A DNA stretch of 64,000 nt from contig NZ_QAGK01000004.1 in assembly GCF_003057885.1 (NCBI RefSeq), positions 124,001 to 188,000 on the forward strand, in the 5' to 3' direction. A model generated the notes under the pieces. The model saw only the letters and a list, made by a program, of their open reading frames with translations. It was not told the DNA's origin and did not search any database. The stretch comes from Oceaniglobus ichthyenteri. Its GTDB lineage: Bacteria > Pseudomonadota > Alphaproteobacteria > Rhodobacterales > Rhodobacteraceae. The position numbers and the translations under genes are program-made. Below, piece by piece: positions 16,784 to 26,743 of this stretch. Numbering within the stretch: position 1 is the stretch's first letter; every line of letters starts with the position of its first letter.

Positions 16784-18061
16784 TTAGCCGGTGCGCGACA
16801 CCAGAAGTTTGTCAATGCGCCGCCCGTCCAGATCGACAACCTCGATGGTCCAGCCTTGCACTTCCAACTGCTGACCGACCTGAGGCAGATGGCCGACCTG
16901 CTCAAGGATGAGCCCGGCAACGGTTTCAAAATCACGATCCGGATTGATATCAAGCGCGAACAGGTCGCCAAATTCGTCAACCGGCATCCAGCCGGCCACC
17001 AGATATGTGCCATCGGCTTTGCGTACGACTTTCGGTTCATCCGTAATCGCGTCGGGAAAATCGCCGACGATTGCCTCAAGCACATCCATCGGGGTGATGA
17101 TCCCCTCAAAGTGGCCGTGTTCATCATAGACCAGAACCATATGCGCGGGCGCGGTGCGCAACCGTTCGACCACCTCAAGCGCGCTTTGCCCATCGCGCAC
17201 CACGCGCACATCCCGCAACAGGGCGCGCAGATCGAAAGGCGTGTTCAACAGGGTTGGCGCCAGAATATCGCGGATCACCAGTACGCCGATAATATTATCG
17301 ACATTGCCATCCCAGACCGGCAGACGGGATCGGTTGACGCCCTGTAAACGTTGAAGGATTTCGGCCATGTCGCTGTTGGCATCCAGGGTTTCGACGTCGT
17401 GGCGCGGCGTCATCAGCCCGCGTGCGGTGCGGTCTGCCACGCGCATGACACCGGCGATCATCCGGCTTTCGGCGCGGTGTATCGCGCCCGAACTTTCCGC
17501 TTCGGCCACGGCAAGGCGGACTTCTTCGTCGCTCACGCCATCTGTTGTGCCGCCCGACTGGCCCAGCAGCGACAACACCAATTTGCCCGACCGATCCAGC
17601 ACCCAGATCAGCGGCGCGGCGATCTGGGCAATGCGCCCCATCATCGGCGCAACCCGGGCCGCCACCCGCTCTGGCGCGCGCAAGGCAATCTGTTTGGGCA
17701 CCAATTCGCCCACGATCAGCGACAGATAGGTTATCATCACCACCACCGATCCGACACCGACAGGTTGTGCAAACCCCGCAGGCAGACCGGCGTTGGTCAG
17801 CGCGGCGGCCAGACGCGCGCCCAGTGTGGCACCGGAAAACGCCCCGGCCAAGATGCCAACCAGCGTGATGCCGATCTGAACGCTCGACAAGAAACGGCCC
17901 GGATCCTGCGCCAGGCTGATGGCCGTCGCCGCACCCGTGTTGCCCTTGTCGGCCATGAGTTTCAATCGCGCAGGCCGTGCCGATACGATCGCCAGTTCAG
18001 ACATCGCCAAAAGGCCGTTGATCAGAGTCAGCAAAAAGACAAGCACGACTTCGAGAAACAT
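16784..18061 (-). CDS. CNNM/CorC-type membrane protein (HlyC/CorC family)
   Basis: The 425-residue protein has an N-terminal CNNM (DUF21) membrane domain with about four hydrophobic segments (VLVFLLTLINGLLAMSELAI, VGILAGAFSGATLG and others), a pair of CBS domains from about residue 215 (MTPRHDVETLDANSDMAEIL) and a C-terminal CorC_HlyC transporter-associated domain. The family is linked to magnesium/cobalt handling; the old haemolysin label is misleading. ATG at 18061 has AGG five bases upstream; GTG two codons earlier is possible. Confidence 0.85.
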   Translation of the reverse strand: MFLEVVLVFLLTLINGLLAMSELAIVSARPARLKLMADKGNTGAATAISLAQDPGRFLSSVQIGITLVGILAGAFSGATLGARLAAALTNAGLPAGFAQPVGVGSVVVMITYLSLIVGELVPKQIALRAPERVAARVAPMMGRIAQIAAPLIWVLDRSGKLVLSLLGQSGGTTDGVSDEEVRLAVAEAESSGAIHRAESRMIAGVMRVADRTARGLMTPRHDVETLDANSDMAEILQRLQGVNRSRLPVWDGNVDNIIGVLVIRDILAPTLLNTPFDLRALLRDVRVVRDGQSALEVVERLRTAPAHMVLVYDEHGHFEGIITPMDVLEAIVGDFPDAITDEPKVVRKADGTYLVAGWMPVDEFGDLFALDINPDRDFETVAGLILEQVGHLPQVGQQLEVQGWTIEVVDLDGRRIDKLLVSRTG

Positions 18062-18304
18062 CTTCACCTACTTTTGCCGCACGGCCGACCGTTCACCGTA
18101 TCGCAACGGGTATACAGGCGCAGGGCCGGCACCGAAAGGCCCCGAACTGTGGGCCGGTCAGTTGCGACAAACGCGCACGGCACGCAAGGCCGGTTTGGCC
18201 CTCCTTTTGTGGCAGAATTTAATTTGCCCCTGATCTTGCAGTGCCCGCAGCGCCGCCACAGTTGTGTTCAACGGGCGGATGAGCTGCCCAGTGGGGCAGG
18301 AAAC

Positions 18305-19225
18305 GTGGATTATCTTTATATCATCGCCGGCTTGGTCGGTTTGTTTTTCGGTGGCGAGGCCTTGGTGCGGGGCAGTGTTGATATTGCCCGGCGGATGGCG
18401 ATTTCGCCACTGCTGATCGGGCTGACCGTGGTGGGGTTTGGCACCTCGACGCCCGAACTTCTGGTGTCGGTTGATGCGGCATGGCGTGGTGTGCCCGATA
18501 TCGCCATTGGCAATGTCATCGGATCAAACATTGCCAATATTCTGTTGATCGTCGGGGTCACCGCCCTGGTCTGGCCAATCACGGTGACCGGTGCGACGCT
18601 GCGCCGTGATACCGGGGTGATGATGGCCGCCGCTCTGGTTCTGGTTGCGATCTTTGCCACCGGTCAGGTTGGGCGGGGGTGGGGCGTTGCCCTTGTTGCG
18701 GGATTGATCGGGTATCTGACATGGGCCTATCGCCAGTCCGCCGAACCCGTGAGCGAAGACGCCGCTCAGGGCGCGCCCGCATCCCTGACCGTATCGGCGA
18801 TGTGGGTGGTTGGCGGGCTTGTCGCCCTGATGTTCGGGGCGCGGTTTCTGGTGGATGGCGCGGTGTCCATCGCGCGGGGCTATGGCATTTCCGAGGCATT
18901 CATCGGCCTGACCATCGTGGCCATCGGCACTTCGTTGCCCGAACTGGCAACATCCCTGATTGCCGCCCTGCGCCGCCAGTCGGAAATTGCCATCGGCAAC
19001 ATCATAGGCTCAAACATATTTAACCTGCTGGGCATTCTTGGGGTGACTGCGATGATCACGCCAATCCCCGTGGCATCGCGGTTTTTAAGCTTTGATTTGC
19101 CCATCATGATCGCCGCCTCGGCGCTGATCACCGCTTTGCTGCTGACCCGCCCGGTCATCGGGCGCGGTATTGGATTGGCAATGTTGGTGGGCTATGTCGC
19201 CTATGTCTGGACGGCGCAGGGGTGA
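18305..19225 (+). CDS. calcium/sodium antiporter (YrbG-like, CaCA family)
   Basis: The 306-residue protein has about ten membrane helices and the two inverted alpha repeats of the Ca/cation antiporter family: GFGTSTPELLVSVDA with GNVIGSNIANI in the first half, and AIGTSLPELATSLIA with GNIIGSNIFNL in the second. These carry the acidic ion-binding residues. It exchanges calcium for sodium or protons across the inner membrane. The start is a GTG preceded by AGGA; the longer upstream frame is antisense to the CNNM gene and was rejected. Confidence 0.9.
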   Translation: MDYLYIIAGLVGLFFGGEALVRGSVDIARRMAISPLLIGLTVVGFGTSTPELLVSVDAAWRGVPDIAIGNVIGSNIANILLIVGVTALVWPITVTGATLRRDTGVMMAAALVLVAIFATGQVGRGWGVALVAGLIGYLTWAYRQSAEPVSEDAAQGAPASLTVSAMWVVGGLVALMFGARFLVDGAVSIARGYGISEAFIGLTIVAIGTSLPELATSLIAALRRQSEIAIGNIIGSNIFNLLGILGVTAMITPIPVASRFLSFDLPIMIAASALITALLLTRPVIGRGIGLAMLVGYVAYVWTAQG

Positions 19226-19281
19226 AACCTGAACATCGCACACCTGTGCGGCGTCGAACGTGCATCAGACCTGCACGTGAC

Positions 19282-19521
19282 CTATTCCTGCGTTTTGGCC
19301 AGCCGCGCTGCGCGACCGCCGCGGCGTTTTTTCAGCCGGGGCGCGCGGCCTGGCAAATCTTCCATCACGGCGCGGCGGGCTTCTTTGCTCATCCGCGACC
19401 ATTGGGTGATTTCATCAATGCTGCGCAAACAGCCGGTGCAGATCCGTTCGGCGGGGTGAATGACGCAGATATTCACACAGGGCGATTCGATTTCATCGCG
19501 GGTCCAGACGGGAACGCTCAT
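19282..19521 (-). CDS. DUF1289 protein
   Basis: This 79-residue protein has the DUF1289 pattern ESPCVNICVI...CTGCLRSIDEI, with four cysteines that probably bind a metal. The C-terminal part is highly basic (APRLKKRRGGRAARL), suggesting nucleic-acid contact. The biochemical role is unknown. Its start overlaps the ruvX stop by four bases, making it the last gene of the ccmI-ruvX-DUF1289 unit. Confidence 0.85.
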   Translation of the reverse strand: MSVPVWTRDEIESPCVNICVIHPAERICTGCLRSIDEITQWSRMSKEARRAVMEDLPGRAPRLKKRRGGRAARLAKTQE

Positions 19522-19994
19522 GATGCGGTCTTCATGTGGCTTAGGCGATCCAGCGCCCCTTGCAGGATATAACCCGCCGCCACATGGTCAATCAGTTCGG
19601 CGCGACGTTTGCGCGATGTGTCTGCTTCGATCAGGGCGCGTTCGGCGGCGACGGTGGACAGGCGTTCATCCCAGAATGTGATCGGCAGATCGGTCAGCCG
19701 CTCCAGATTGCGCGCAAAGGCGCGGGTGGATTGGGCGCGCGGCCCCTCGGACCCGTCCATGTTCAGCGGCAGGCCCAGAATCAGCCCTTTGATTTCACGC
19801 TTGGCGCAGATTTCAAAAAGGCGCTGAGCATCGAGCGTGAATTTCTTGCGTTTGATGGTTTCCAGCGGAGTCGCGATCGAGCGCAGCACATCGGACACCG
19901 CCACCCCAAGGGTGACCGTGCCCAGATCAAGCCCGGCAATCGCCCCGTGGCGGGGCAGGGCGGCGGCAAAGGGTTCAAGCGCGTCAATGATCAT
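19518..19994 (-). CDS. ruvX: Holliday junction resolvase-like RuvX (YqgF)
   Basis: The 158-residue protein has the RNase H-like fold of YqgF: the first catalytic Asp in AGLDLGTVTLGVAVSD, LGLPLNMDGSEGPRAQ, and the C-terminal DERLSTVAAERALIEAD. Family members act on Holliday junctions or in rRNA 5'-end processing. It overlaps the ccmI stop and the DUF1289 start, both as ATGA, showing tight translational coupling. Confidence 0.94.
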   Translation of the reverse strand: MIIDALEPFAAALPRHGAIAGLDLGTVTLGVAVSDVLRSIATPLETIKRKKFTLDAQRLFEICAKREIKGLILGLPLNMDGSEGPRAQSTRAFARNLERLTDLPITFWDERLSTVAAERALIEADTSRKRRAELIDHVAAGYILQGALDRLSHMKTAS

Positions 19995-21214
19995 GGGGTC
20001 AGCCCGGTGCGCGTGGCCGCAGTGGCCAAGGCGGCAAGCGCCTGTTCATCATCCGAAAACACGCCTTTTGCCTCGCGATAGATATTGGCGGCGGTTTGTG
20101 TATCACCCAAAACGCCATAGGCCACGATCAGCCGCGCCCAATCTTCGGGCGGGCCGCCCTGTGTGGCCAGACGGTCGGCCAGACCGATGACCATGCCTTG
20201 TATCATTTCGGCGCGGTCTTCCTCGGTCATCTCCTGGGCATTGGCGATGTCATCGGCGCTCGGCCCTTTTGGTTCGGGAATGTCATAGCGCACACCGGCC
20301 AGATCGGCGATGTCGGCCATCTGGGCGCGGATTGGTTCCATCCAGGGGGCGCTTTCCGGGCCTGTCTCAAGCAGGGCACGCCACAGTTGAAACGCCAGAT
20401 CCGGACGCCCGGTCTGGGCATAAAGCAGGCCGGAATAATACCGCGCCGTGCCGTTTTTTCCATCGCGCGACAGGGCGCGGTTCAGCGCGGTTTCCGCCTC
20501 GGGCGAAACATATCCGCCCGCCGCCAGAATCATGTATTCGCCCAGATCGGCGTGATCGGTGGCGGTTGCATCGCTGCCCTTGAGGGCAATCACGCGTTGT
20601 TGGGCGGCAATGGCGGCGGTAAAGTTGCCCAAGGCCGCCTCGTTACGGGCCAGCAATTGGTGACCGCGCAGATCGTTTTGACGATCCGCCAGGGCCAGAC
20701 GCAGTTGTTCGATCATGCGCAGGAATTGCGGATCGACCTGCGATGTATCAATGGCGGCTTGCCTTGCCATTTCCGCCTCGGCGACGGCCTGACCGGGGCG
20801 GTTGGCGCGGGCCTCGTCAGACATTTCGATCCGGGCCTGCAGGGGCAGATCGGGGTAACCCGGCGCGCCCAGGGTCATATAGGTGGCGATCCCCCCGCCC
20901 ACGACCACCACCGCCGACAGGGCGGCGACGACCCAGGTGGCGCCCTTTGGCCCGTCTTTCGGCGTGCCGGCCACCTTGGCGGCGCGATCTGCGTCGATCA
21001 GGCGGCGGGCGACTTCGGTGCGCACCAGCTTGGCTTCTTCTTCGCTCAGGGTGCCGCGGGCAACATCGCGTTCGACCTCGTTCAGCTGGTCGCGGTAGAC
21101 CTGCACATCAGAAGCGGCGGCAGGGGCCGTATCGCCCCGTCCACGCCCCACCATCGCCAACACGATTAGCGCCGCCGTGCCCGCCGCTAAACCAATTGCC
21201 ACTGCCCAGAACAT
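19991..21214 (-). CDS. ccmI: cytochrome c biogenesis protein CcmI
   Basis: CcmI holds apocytochrome c for haem ligation in system I maturation. The 407-residue protein starts with a membrane helix (about residues 3-22) and a short coiled region (VYRDQLNEVERDVARGTLSEE). A second helix lies near residue 95, and a periplasmic TPR domain follows (DLRGHQLLARNEAALGNFTAA; DLAFQLWRALLE). The many cytochromes c in the sox region would depend on this pathway, although the other ccm genes are not here. Confidence 0.92.
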   Translation of the reverse strand: MFWAVAIGLAAGTAALIVLAMVGRGRGDTAPAAASDVQVYRDQLNEVERDVARGTLSEEEAKLVRTEVARRLIDADRAAKVAGTPKDGPKGATWVVAALSAVVVVGGGIATYMTLGAPGYPDLPLQARIEMSDEARANRPGQAVAEAEMARQAAIDTSQVDPQFLRMIEQLRLALADRQNDLRGHQLLARNEAALGNFTAAIAAQQRVIALKGSDATATDHADLGEYMILAAGGYVSPEAETALNRALSRDGKNGTARYYSGLLYAQTGRPDLAFQLWRALLETGPESAPWMEPIRAQMADIADLAGVRYDIPEPKGPSADDIANAQEMTEEDRAEMIQGMVIGLADRLATQGGPPEDWARLIVAYGVLGDTQTAANIYREAKGVFSDDEQALAALATAATRTGLTP

Positions 21215-21412
21215 AAAGTCTCCCTGCTTTTGCCCTATGTGCCGTCAAAACGCGGCAAACACCAGCGCCGCGCGACGTTCGGTCACAGCCCTTTGATCGG
21301 GTCTTTTGCGGGTTTGTCGCAAACCGGGCAACAGGTGCCGTTTGACATGGGGGCGCGGCGTGATAATCCGCCGATAACAAGCACAGTTTGCCAACCCCGG
21401 GGGGCCGTTCCG

Positions 21413-22660
21413 TTGAAACGATATTCCGTCTTTGCCGTCGCGCGCGAAGCCCTGCGGTTTCACACCGGGTGGGAGCGGGCCTGGCATTCGCCCGCGCCGA
21501 AAAAGAAATACGATGTGGTGATTGTCGGGGCCGGGGGGCATGGGTTGGCCACCGCCTATTGGCTGGGCAAAAACCATGGAATCCGCAATGTGGCAGTGAT
21601 TGAAAAGGGATGGCTGGGCGGGGGCAATACCGGGCGCAATACCACGATCATCCGCTCCAATTACCTTCAGGATGCCTCGGCCGCGATCTATGAAAAATCG
21701 CGCAGTCTGTATGAAACCATGTCCCAGGATGTGAACTATAACATCATGTTTTCGCCGCGCGGCGTGATCATGCTGGCCCAAACCCAGCACGAGGTGCGCG
21801 GGTTTCAACGCACGGTTCATGCCAATGCGTTGCAGGGCGTGAAGACCGAATTCATCAGCCCCCAGCGGGTGAAAGAGCTGTGCCCGATCATGAATATCGA
21901 CGGGCCGCGGTATCCGGTGTTGGGCGGTCTGTGGCAGGCACGCGGCGGCACCGCGCGCCATGATGCCGTGGCCTGGGGATATGCCCGCGCGTGCAGCGAT
22001 ATGGGCATGGACATCATCCAGCAATGCGAAGTGACCGGCGTGCGCCAATCGGGCGGCAAGGTGGCAGGCATTTCCACCACCAAGGGCGAAATTGATTGCG
22101 ATAAGCTGGGCATCGTGGTGGCGGGCCATTCCGGGGTTTTGGCCGAAATGGCGGGGTTTCGCCTGCCGCTGGAATCTGTCGCGCTTCAGGCGTTGGTATC
22201 TGAACCGATCAAACCTTGTATGGATATCGTGGTGATGGCCAACACCGTGCATGGTTATATGAGCCAATCTGACAAGGGCGAAATGGTGATTGGTGGCGGC
22301 GCGGATGGGTACAACAACTATACCCAGCGCGGCAGTTTTCACCATATCGAAGAAACCGTGCGCGCCCTAATCGAGACATTTCCGATGATTTCACGCCTGA
22401 AAATGCTGCGCCAATGGGGTGGGATCGTGGATATGACCGGCGACCGCTCGCCGATCATCAGTAAAACGCCGCTGGAAAACTGTTTCATCAATTGTGGCTG
22501 GGGCACTGGCGGGTTCAAGGCGATACCCGGCTCGGGCTGGGCCACCGCCGAAATGATCGCCAGGGGCGAACCGGGCCCATTGGCCGAAGAGTTCAGCATG
22601 TATCGGTTCCGCGAAGGCCGGTTCATCGACGAAAGCGTGGCGGCGGGGGTGGCCCATTGA
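21413..22660 (+). CDS. soxB: sarcosine oxidase, beta subunit
   Basis: This subunit of the heterotetrameric sarcosine oxidase oxidises sarcosine to glycine, with methylene transfer to tetrahydrofolate and H2O2 release. The 415-residue product has the dinucleotide-binding VVIVGAGGHGLATAYWLG, then GWLGGGNTGRNTTIIRSNYL and the C-terminal GWGTGGFKAIPGSG. The start is TTG at 21413 because family members begin KRYSVFAVAREALRFH; GGGG lies eight bases upstream. It is the first gene of soxBDAG. The symbol is shared with the unrelated thiosulfate gene soxB. Confidence 0.93.
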   Translation: MKRYSVFAVAREALRFHTGWERAWHSPAPKKKYDVVIVGAGGHGLATAYWLGKNHGIRNVAVIEKGWLGGGNTGRNTTIIRSNYLQDASAAIYEKSRSLYETMSQDVNYNIMFSPRGVIMLAQTQHEVRGFQRTVHANALQGVKTEFISPQRVKELCPIMNIDGPRYPVLGGLWQARGGTARHDAVAWGYARACSDMGMDIIQQCEVTGVRQSGGKVAGISTTKGEIDCDKLGIVVAGHSGVLAEMAGFRLPLESVALQALVSEPIKPCMDIVVMANTVHGYMSQSDKGEMVIGGGADGYNNYTQRGSFHHIEETVRALIETFPMISRLKMLRQWGGIVDMTGDRSPIISKTPLENCFINCGWGTGGFKAIPGSGWATAEMIARGEPGPLAEEFSMYRFREGRFIDESVAAGVAH

Positions 22661-22718
22661 TGCGTATCTCTGTTTTGCCCCCAGCCGAAACCGATCTTTT
22701 CAGAGCGAGAGCCGCGAT

Positions 22719-23042
22719 ATGCTGATCCTCACGTGCCCCTGTTGCAACATTGCCGCCGATGAAACCGAATTGTTGCCCGGCGGTCAGGCCCATATCACCC
22801 GCCACGGGCCGGGCAGTGATGATGCGGATTTCGAAACCTATCTGTTCATGCGCGAAAACCCCAAAGGCGTGCATTTTGAACGCTGGCGTCATTCCATGGG
22901 CTGTGGGAAATGGTTTCACGCCGCCCGCTGCACCGCCACGCTTGAGGTGTTTGCAACCTATAGCGCGCAAACCTTTGGCCCGCCCCAGCATGTGATCGAC
23001 GCGATCAAATCGCGCCGCCCCGATTGGCAGGGGCCGGTTTGA
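22719..23042 (+). CDS. soxD: sarcosine oxidase, delta subunit
   Basis: This is the small zinc-containing subunit of the sarcosine oxidase complex, 107 residues long. The N-terminal MLILTCPCCN gives C6 and C9 as zinc ligands, with C8 as an additional neighbour, and HSMGCGKWFHAARC supplies further Cys/His candidates. It lies 58 bases after the beta gene and 40 bases before the alpha gene, in the usual B-D-A-G order. Confidence 0.93.
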   Translation: MLILTCPCCNIAADETELLPGGQAHITRHGPGSDDADFETYLFMRENPKGVHFERWRHSMGCGKWFHAARCTATLEVFATYSAQTFGPPQHVIDAIKSRRPDWQGPV

Positions 23043-23082
23043 TGGGCCGCACTCCACCCCAACCCCCGATGAGGCCCGCAAG

Positions 23083-26076
23083 ATGAGCACCCGTTTGGCC
23101 ACTGGCGGCCGTTTGATCAACCGCGATGCGATCCAGAATTTCACCTTTAACGGCAAGAAACTGCGCGGTTTTGCGGGCGATACGCTGGCCTCGGCACTGT
23201 TGGCCAATGATCAAATGCTGGTGGGTCGGTCGTTCAAATACCACCGGCCCCGCGGCATCGTGGCCAGCGGCGCGGAAGAACCCAACGCCTTGGTCAACAT
23301 GGGCCAGGGTGCGCGCTTTGAACCCAACCAAAGGGTCACCACGACCGAGCTGTTTGATGGCCTCACCGCGCAATCGCAAAACCACTGGCCCAGCCTTGAG
23401 TATGACATCGGCGCAGTCAACACCCATCTGGCGCGGTTTTTGCCCGCCGGGTTTTATTATAAAATGTTCATCCATCCCCGCCCGTTCTGGAAACATGTGT
23501 ACGAGCCGTTCATCCGGTTTTCCGCCGGTCTGGGCAAAGCCCCGAAAGACCGCGATGGGGATCGGTATGAATACCTGTACGCGCATTTCGATCTGGCGAT
23601 TATCGGAGGGGGCATTGCCGGGTTGCAGGCGGCGCTGAGTGCCGCGCAGTCGGGCCAACGGATCATTGTGATGGAGCAAACCGCCCATTGGGGCGGGCGC
23701 GCGCCCGTGGATGGCGATGTGATCAACGGGCAGGGGGCGGCGGCTTGGATCGCCGAAACCATCGCCGCGTTAAAAGCGATGCCAAACGTCACCCTGCGCC
23801 TGCGCATGATGGGGGCGGGGGTGTATGACCATGGCTATCTGTTGGCCTACGAACGTCTGGGCGATCATCGCCCCGATGCCGATACGCCACGCCACCGCTT
23901 GTGGCGGATTCGCGCCAAACATATCGTCACCGCCACCGGCGCGATTGAACGGCCCTTGTCGTTTGCGGGCAATGATATCCCGGGCGTGATGCTGGCCAGT
24001 GCGGTGCGCGATTATATCGTGAATTTCGCCGTATCGCCGGGGGATCGGGTGGTGATTGTCACCAATAATGACGATGCCTATCGCACGGCTTTGGCGGTGC
24101 ATCAGGCCGGTTTGACCGTGCCCGCGGTCATCGATGCCCGCCCGGCAGGCGGTGGCGCATTGATGGAGCAGGCCCGCGCGGCGGGCATTCGTGTGGAAAC
24201 CGGCCAAGCGATTGCAAGTGTGAAGGGCGGCAAACGGGTGAGCGGCGTTTCCCTGTGCCAGCAGGCGGGCGAAGGCGGTGAGATTGGCACGATTGACTGT
24301 GATGTTGTGGCCATGTCGGGCGGCTGGTCGCCGGTGGTGCATCTGTGGTCGCACTGCGGTGGCAAGCTGACCTGGGACGCGGCGCAGGCGTGTTTTGTGC
24401 CCGATCCCGCGCGCGCGCCGACAGGGGCCGACGGGCAACCGTTTGTCACCACCGCCGGGGCCGCCAGCGGCGCGATGACGGCGCAGGATGCGTTGCACAA
24501 CGCCGTCGACGCGGTGCAAACGATCTTGGGTGGCGCGGGTGCCGCGCCACAGGCCGAGGCCCCGGAACAGGCCCCGCTGTTGCCGGTCTGGATCATGCCC
24601 CAGGGGGCGGGCGTGAAACTGCGCCAAAAAATGTGGCTGGATTATCAGAACGATGTGAAAGTGTCAGATGTGCAATTGGCCGCGCAAGAGGGTTATGAAT
24701 CGGTCGAACATGCGAAACGCTATACCACTTTGGGCATGGCGACGGATCAGGGCAAGCTAAGCAATATCAACGGCCTCGCGGTGCTGTCGGGCGCGTTGAA
24801 TAGCCCGATCCCACAGGTTGGCACCACCACATTCCGCCCGCCCTATACCCCGATTTCCATGGGCGCGATTGCGGGCGAGGCGCGGGGTGAGATTTTCCAA
24901 CCCCTGCGCGCCACCCCGATGCAAGAGTGGCACATTGAAAACGGCGCCTATTTCGAACCGGTGGGCCACTGGCGCCGCCCCTATTGTTACCCACGCGGCG
25001 GCGAAACCCATGCCGATGCCGTGGCGCGTGAAATCAACGCCACGCGCGGTTCGCTGGGCCTGCTTGATGCCAGTACCCTGGGCAAAATTCTGGTCAAAGG
25101 GCCGGATGCGGGCCGGTTTCTGGATATGATGTACACCAATATGATGAGCAATCTGGCCGTGGGTAAATGCCGCTACGGGCTGATGTGTGGTGAAAACGGG
25201 TTTCTGTTTGATGATGGCGTTGTCGCGCGGATCGACGATGACACTTGGCTGTGCCACACCACATCGGGCGGGGCCGATCATGTCCATGCCCATATGGAGG
25301 AATGGTTGCAAACCGAGTGGTGGGATTGGCAGGTGTATACCGCCAATGTCACCGAACAATACGCGCAAATCGCTGTGGTCGGGCCGAATGCGCGTAAGGT
25401 GTTGGAAAAACTCGGCGGGCTGGATGTGTCAAAAGACACATTGGCCTTCATGCAATGGACCGAGGGCACATTGGCCGACATCCCGGTGCGGGTGTTTCGC
25501 ATTTCATTCTCGGGCGAGTTGAGCTTTGAAATCGCCGCGCCTGCGGCCCAAGGCCGGGCGTTGTGGGATAAATTGCACGCGGCGGGGGCCGAATTTGGCG
25601 CAACCGCCTATGGCACCGAAGCGCTGCATGTGATGCGGGCCGAAAAAGGCTTTATCATGATTGGTGATGAAACCGATGGCACGGTGATCCCGCAGGATTT
25701 GAACCTGAACTGGGCCTTGTCGAAAAAGAAAGACGATTATCTTGGCAAACGCGCCCATTTGCGCAGCCATATGGCCAGTGCGGAGCGGTGGAAACTGGTG
25801 GGTCTGGAAACGCTCGATGGGTCGGTTTTGCCCGATGGGGCCTATGCCAAGGCTTCGGGTAAAAACGCCAACGGACAGCAACACACCCAAGGGCGCGTCA
25901 CCTCAACCTATTATTCCCCAACGCTGAACCGGGGCATCGCCATGGGCTTGGTGCGCCATGGGCCGGATCGGATGGGCGAGGTTTTGGAGTTTCCCAAAAT
26001 TGATGGCACGGTGGTGCAGGCAAAAATCGTCAACCCGGTGTTTTTTGACAAGGACGGAGAAAAACAGAATGTCTGA
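23083..26076 (+). CDS. soxA: sarcosine oxidase, alpha subunit
   Basis: The 997-residue large subunit has an N-terminal ferredoxin-like region (FTFNGKKLRGFAGDTLASALL), an NAD/FAD-type Rossmann domain (DLAIIGGGIAGLQAALSAA near residue 175) and a C-terminal GcvT/aminomethyltransferase domain (from about residue 615) that handles the folate-bound methylene group. Length and order match known alpha subunits. Its stop overlaps the gamma-subunit start by eight bases. No folate genes such as glyA or purU accompany the operon here. Confidence 0.94.
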   Translation: MSTRLATGGRLINRDAIQNFTFNGKKLRGFAGDTLASALLANDQMLVGRSFKYHRPRGIVASGAEEPNALVNMGQGARFEPNQRVTTTELFDGLTAQSQNHWPSLEYDIGAVNTHLARFLPAGFYYKMFIHPRPFWKHVYEPFIRFSAGLGKAPKDRDGDRYEYLYAHFDLAIIGGGIAGLQAALSAAQSGQRIIVMEQTAHWGGRAPVDGDVINGQGAAAWIAETIAALKAMPNVTLRLRMMGAGVYDHGYLLAYERLGDHRPDADTPRHRLWRIRAKHIVTATGAIERPLSFAGNDIPGVMLASAVRDYIVNFAVSPGDRVVIVTNNDDAYRTALAVHQAGLTVPAVIDARPAGGGALMEQARAAGIRVETGQAIASVKGGKRVSGVSLCQQAGEGGEIGTIDCDVVAMSGGWSPVVHLWSHCGGKLTWDAAQACFVPDPARAPTGADGQPFVTTAGAASGAMTAQDALHNAVDAVQTILGGAGAAPQAEAPEQAPLLPVWIMPQGAGVKLRQKMWLDYQNDVKVSDVQLAAQEGYESVEHAKRYTTLGMATDQGKLSNINGLAVLSGALNSPIPQVGTTTFRPPYTPISMGAIAGEARGEIFQPLRATPMQEWHIENGAYFEPVGHWRRPYCYPRGGETHADAVAREINATRGSLGLLDASTLGKILVKGPDAGRFLDMMYTNMMSNLAVGKCRYGLMCGENGFLFDDGVVARIDDDTWLCHTTSGGADHVHAHMEEWLQTEWWDWQVYTANVTEQYAQIAVVGPNARKVLEKLGGLDVSKDTLAFMQWTEGTLADIPVRVFRISFSGELSFEIAAPAAQGRALWDKLHAAGAEFGATAYGTEALHVMRAEKGFIMIGDETDGTVIPQDLNLNWALSKKKDDYLGKRAHLRSHMASAERWKLVGLETLDGSVLPDGAYAKASGKNANGQQHTQGRVTSTYYSPTLNRGIAMGLVRHGPDRMGEVLEFPKIDGTVVQAKIVNPVFFDKDGEKQNV

Positions 26077-26650
26077 GCCTGTCAGCCCGTTGAACGGTGC
26101 CGCGTATGACGGTTTTGTTTCGGTGCGTGAAACCGGATCGTGCGGCATGATCACCCTGCGCGGTGATCTGTCCGATCCCGTGGTGCAGGGCGTGGTGAAA
26201 ACGCTGACCGGCGTGGATATTCCCGCCATGGGAAAAATCACCATCGGCAAAACCGGCTGTGCCTGGATGTCGCCTGACGAACTGTTGTTACTGTTGCCCC
26301 GTGCGGATGTGTCCGCCGCATTGGGCGAAATCGCCCAAGCGATGCGCGAAACCCATCACTTGGCCGCCGATGTGTCGGACGCGCGGGCGCTGTTTAACAT
26401 CACAGGGGCGGGCGTGCGCGATGTGCTGACCAAACTGACCCCGGCGGATGTGTCGCCGGTTGCGCTGCCCGTTGGCACGATGCGGCGCACAAGATTGGCG
26501 CAAGTGCCCGCCGCGATCTGGATCGACGACGAAACCACCGCCAATGTCATCTGTTTTCGCTCGGTCGCGCGATATATGTTCGATTTGCTGTGCACCTCGG
26601 CCAAACCCGGAGGCGCGCCGGGATTGTTTGCCCAAGGGTCGGAACAATAG
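26069..26650 (+). CDS. soxG: sarcosine oxidase, gamma subunit
   Basis: The 193-residue subunit has the GcvT-like gamma fold, with GKTGCAWMSPDELLLLLP, DVSDARALFNITGAGVRDVL and the C-terminal ICFRSVARYMFDLLC. The ATG at 26069 lies inside the end of the alpha gene with GGAG about ten bases upstream, so the longer overlapping frame was rejected. It closes the soxBDAG operon; sodB follows 93 bases later with its own leader. Confidence 0.92.
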   Translation: MSEPVSPLNGAAYDGFVSVRETGSCGMITLRGDLSDPVVQGVVKTLTGVDIPAMGKITIGKTGCAWMSPDELLLLLPRADVSAALGEIAQAMRETHHLAADVSDARALFNITGAGVRDVLTKLTPADVSPVALPVGTMRRTRLAQVPAAIWIDDETTANVICFRSVARYMFDLLCTSAKPGGAPGLFAQGSEQ

Positions 26651-26743
26651 ATGATTTGGCGGGTTTGTTTGCCAAAGGCTTGACCTCTGCGCCAATGGGC
26701 CACAGGTAAGGTCACAGACACGTTAACTGAAAAGGGGCTTACG

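Noticed and set aside
17351-18304. N-terminal extension of the Ca/Na antiporter frame
   Set aside because: The extension is antisense to the CNNM gene and reads as His/Arg/Gln-rich non-protein sequence; the family N terminus begins at the GTG at 18305.
21245-22345. 366-codon minus-strand frame opposite the sarcosine oxidase beta gene
   Set aside because: Histidine-rich, low-complexity antisense shadow of a well-supported gene.
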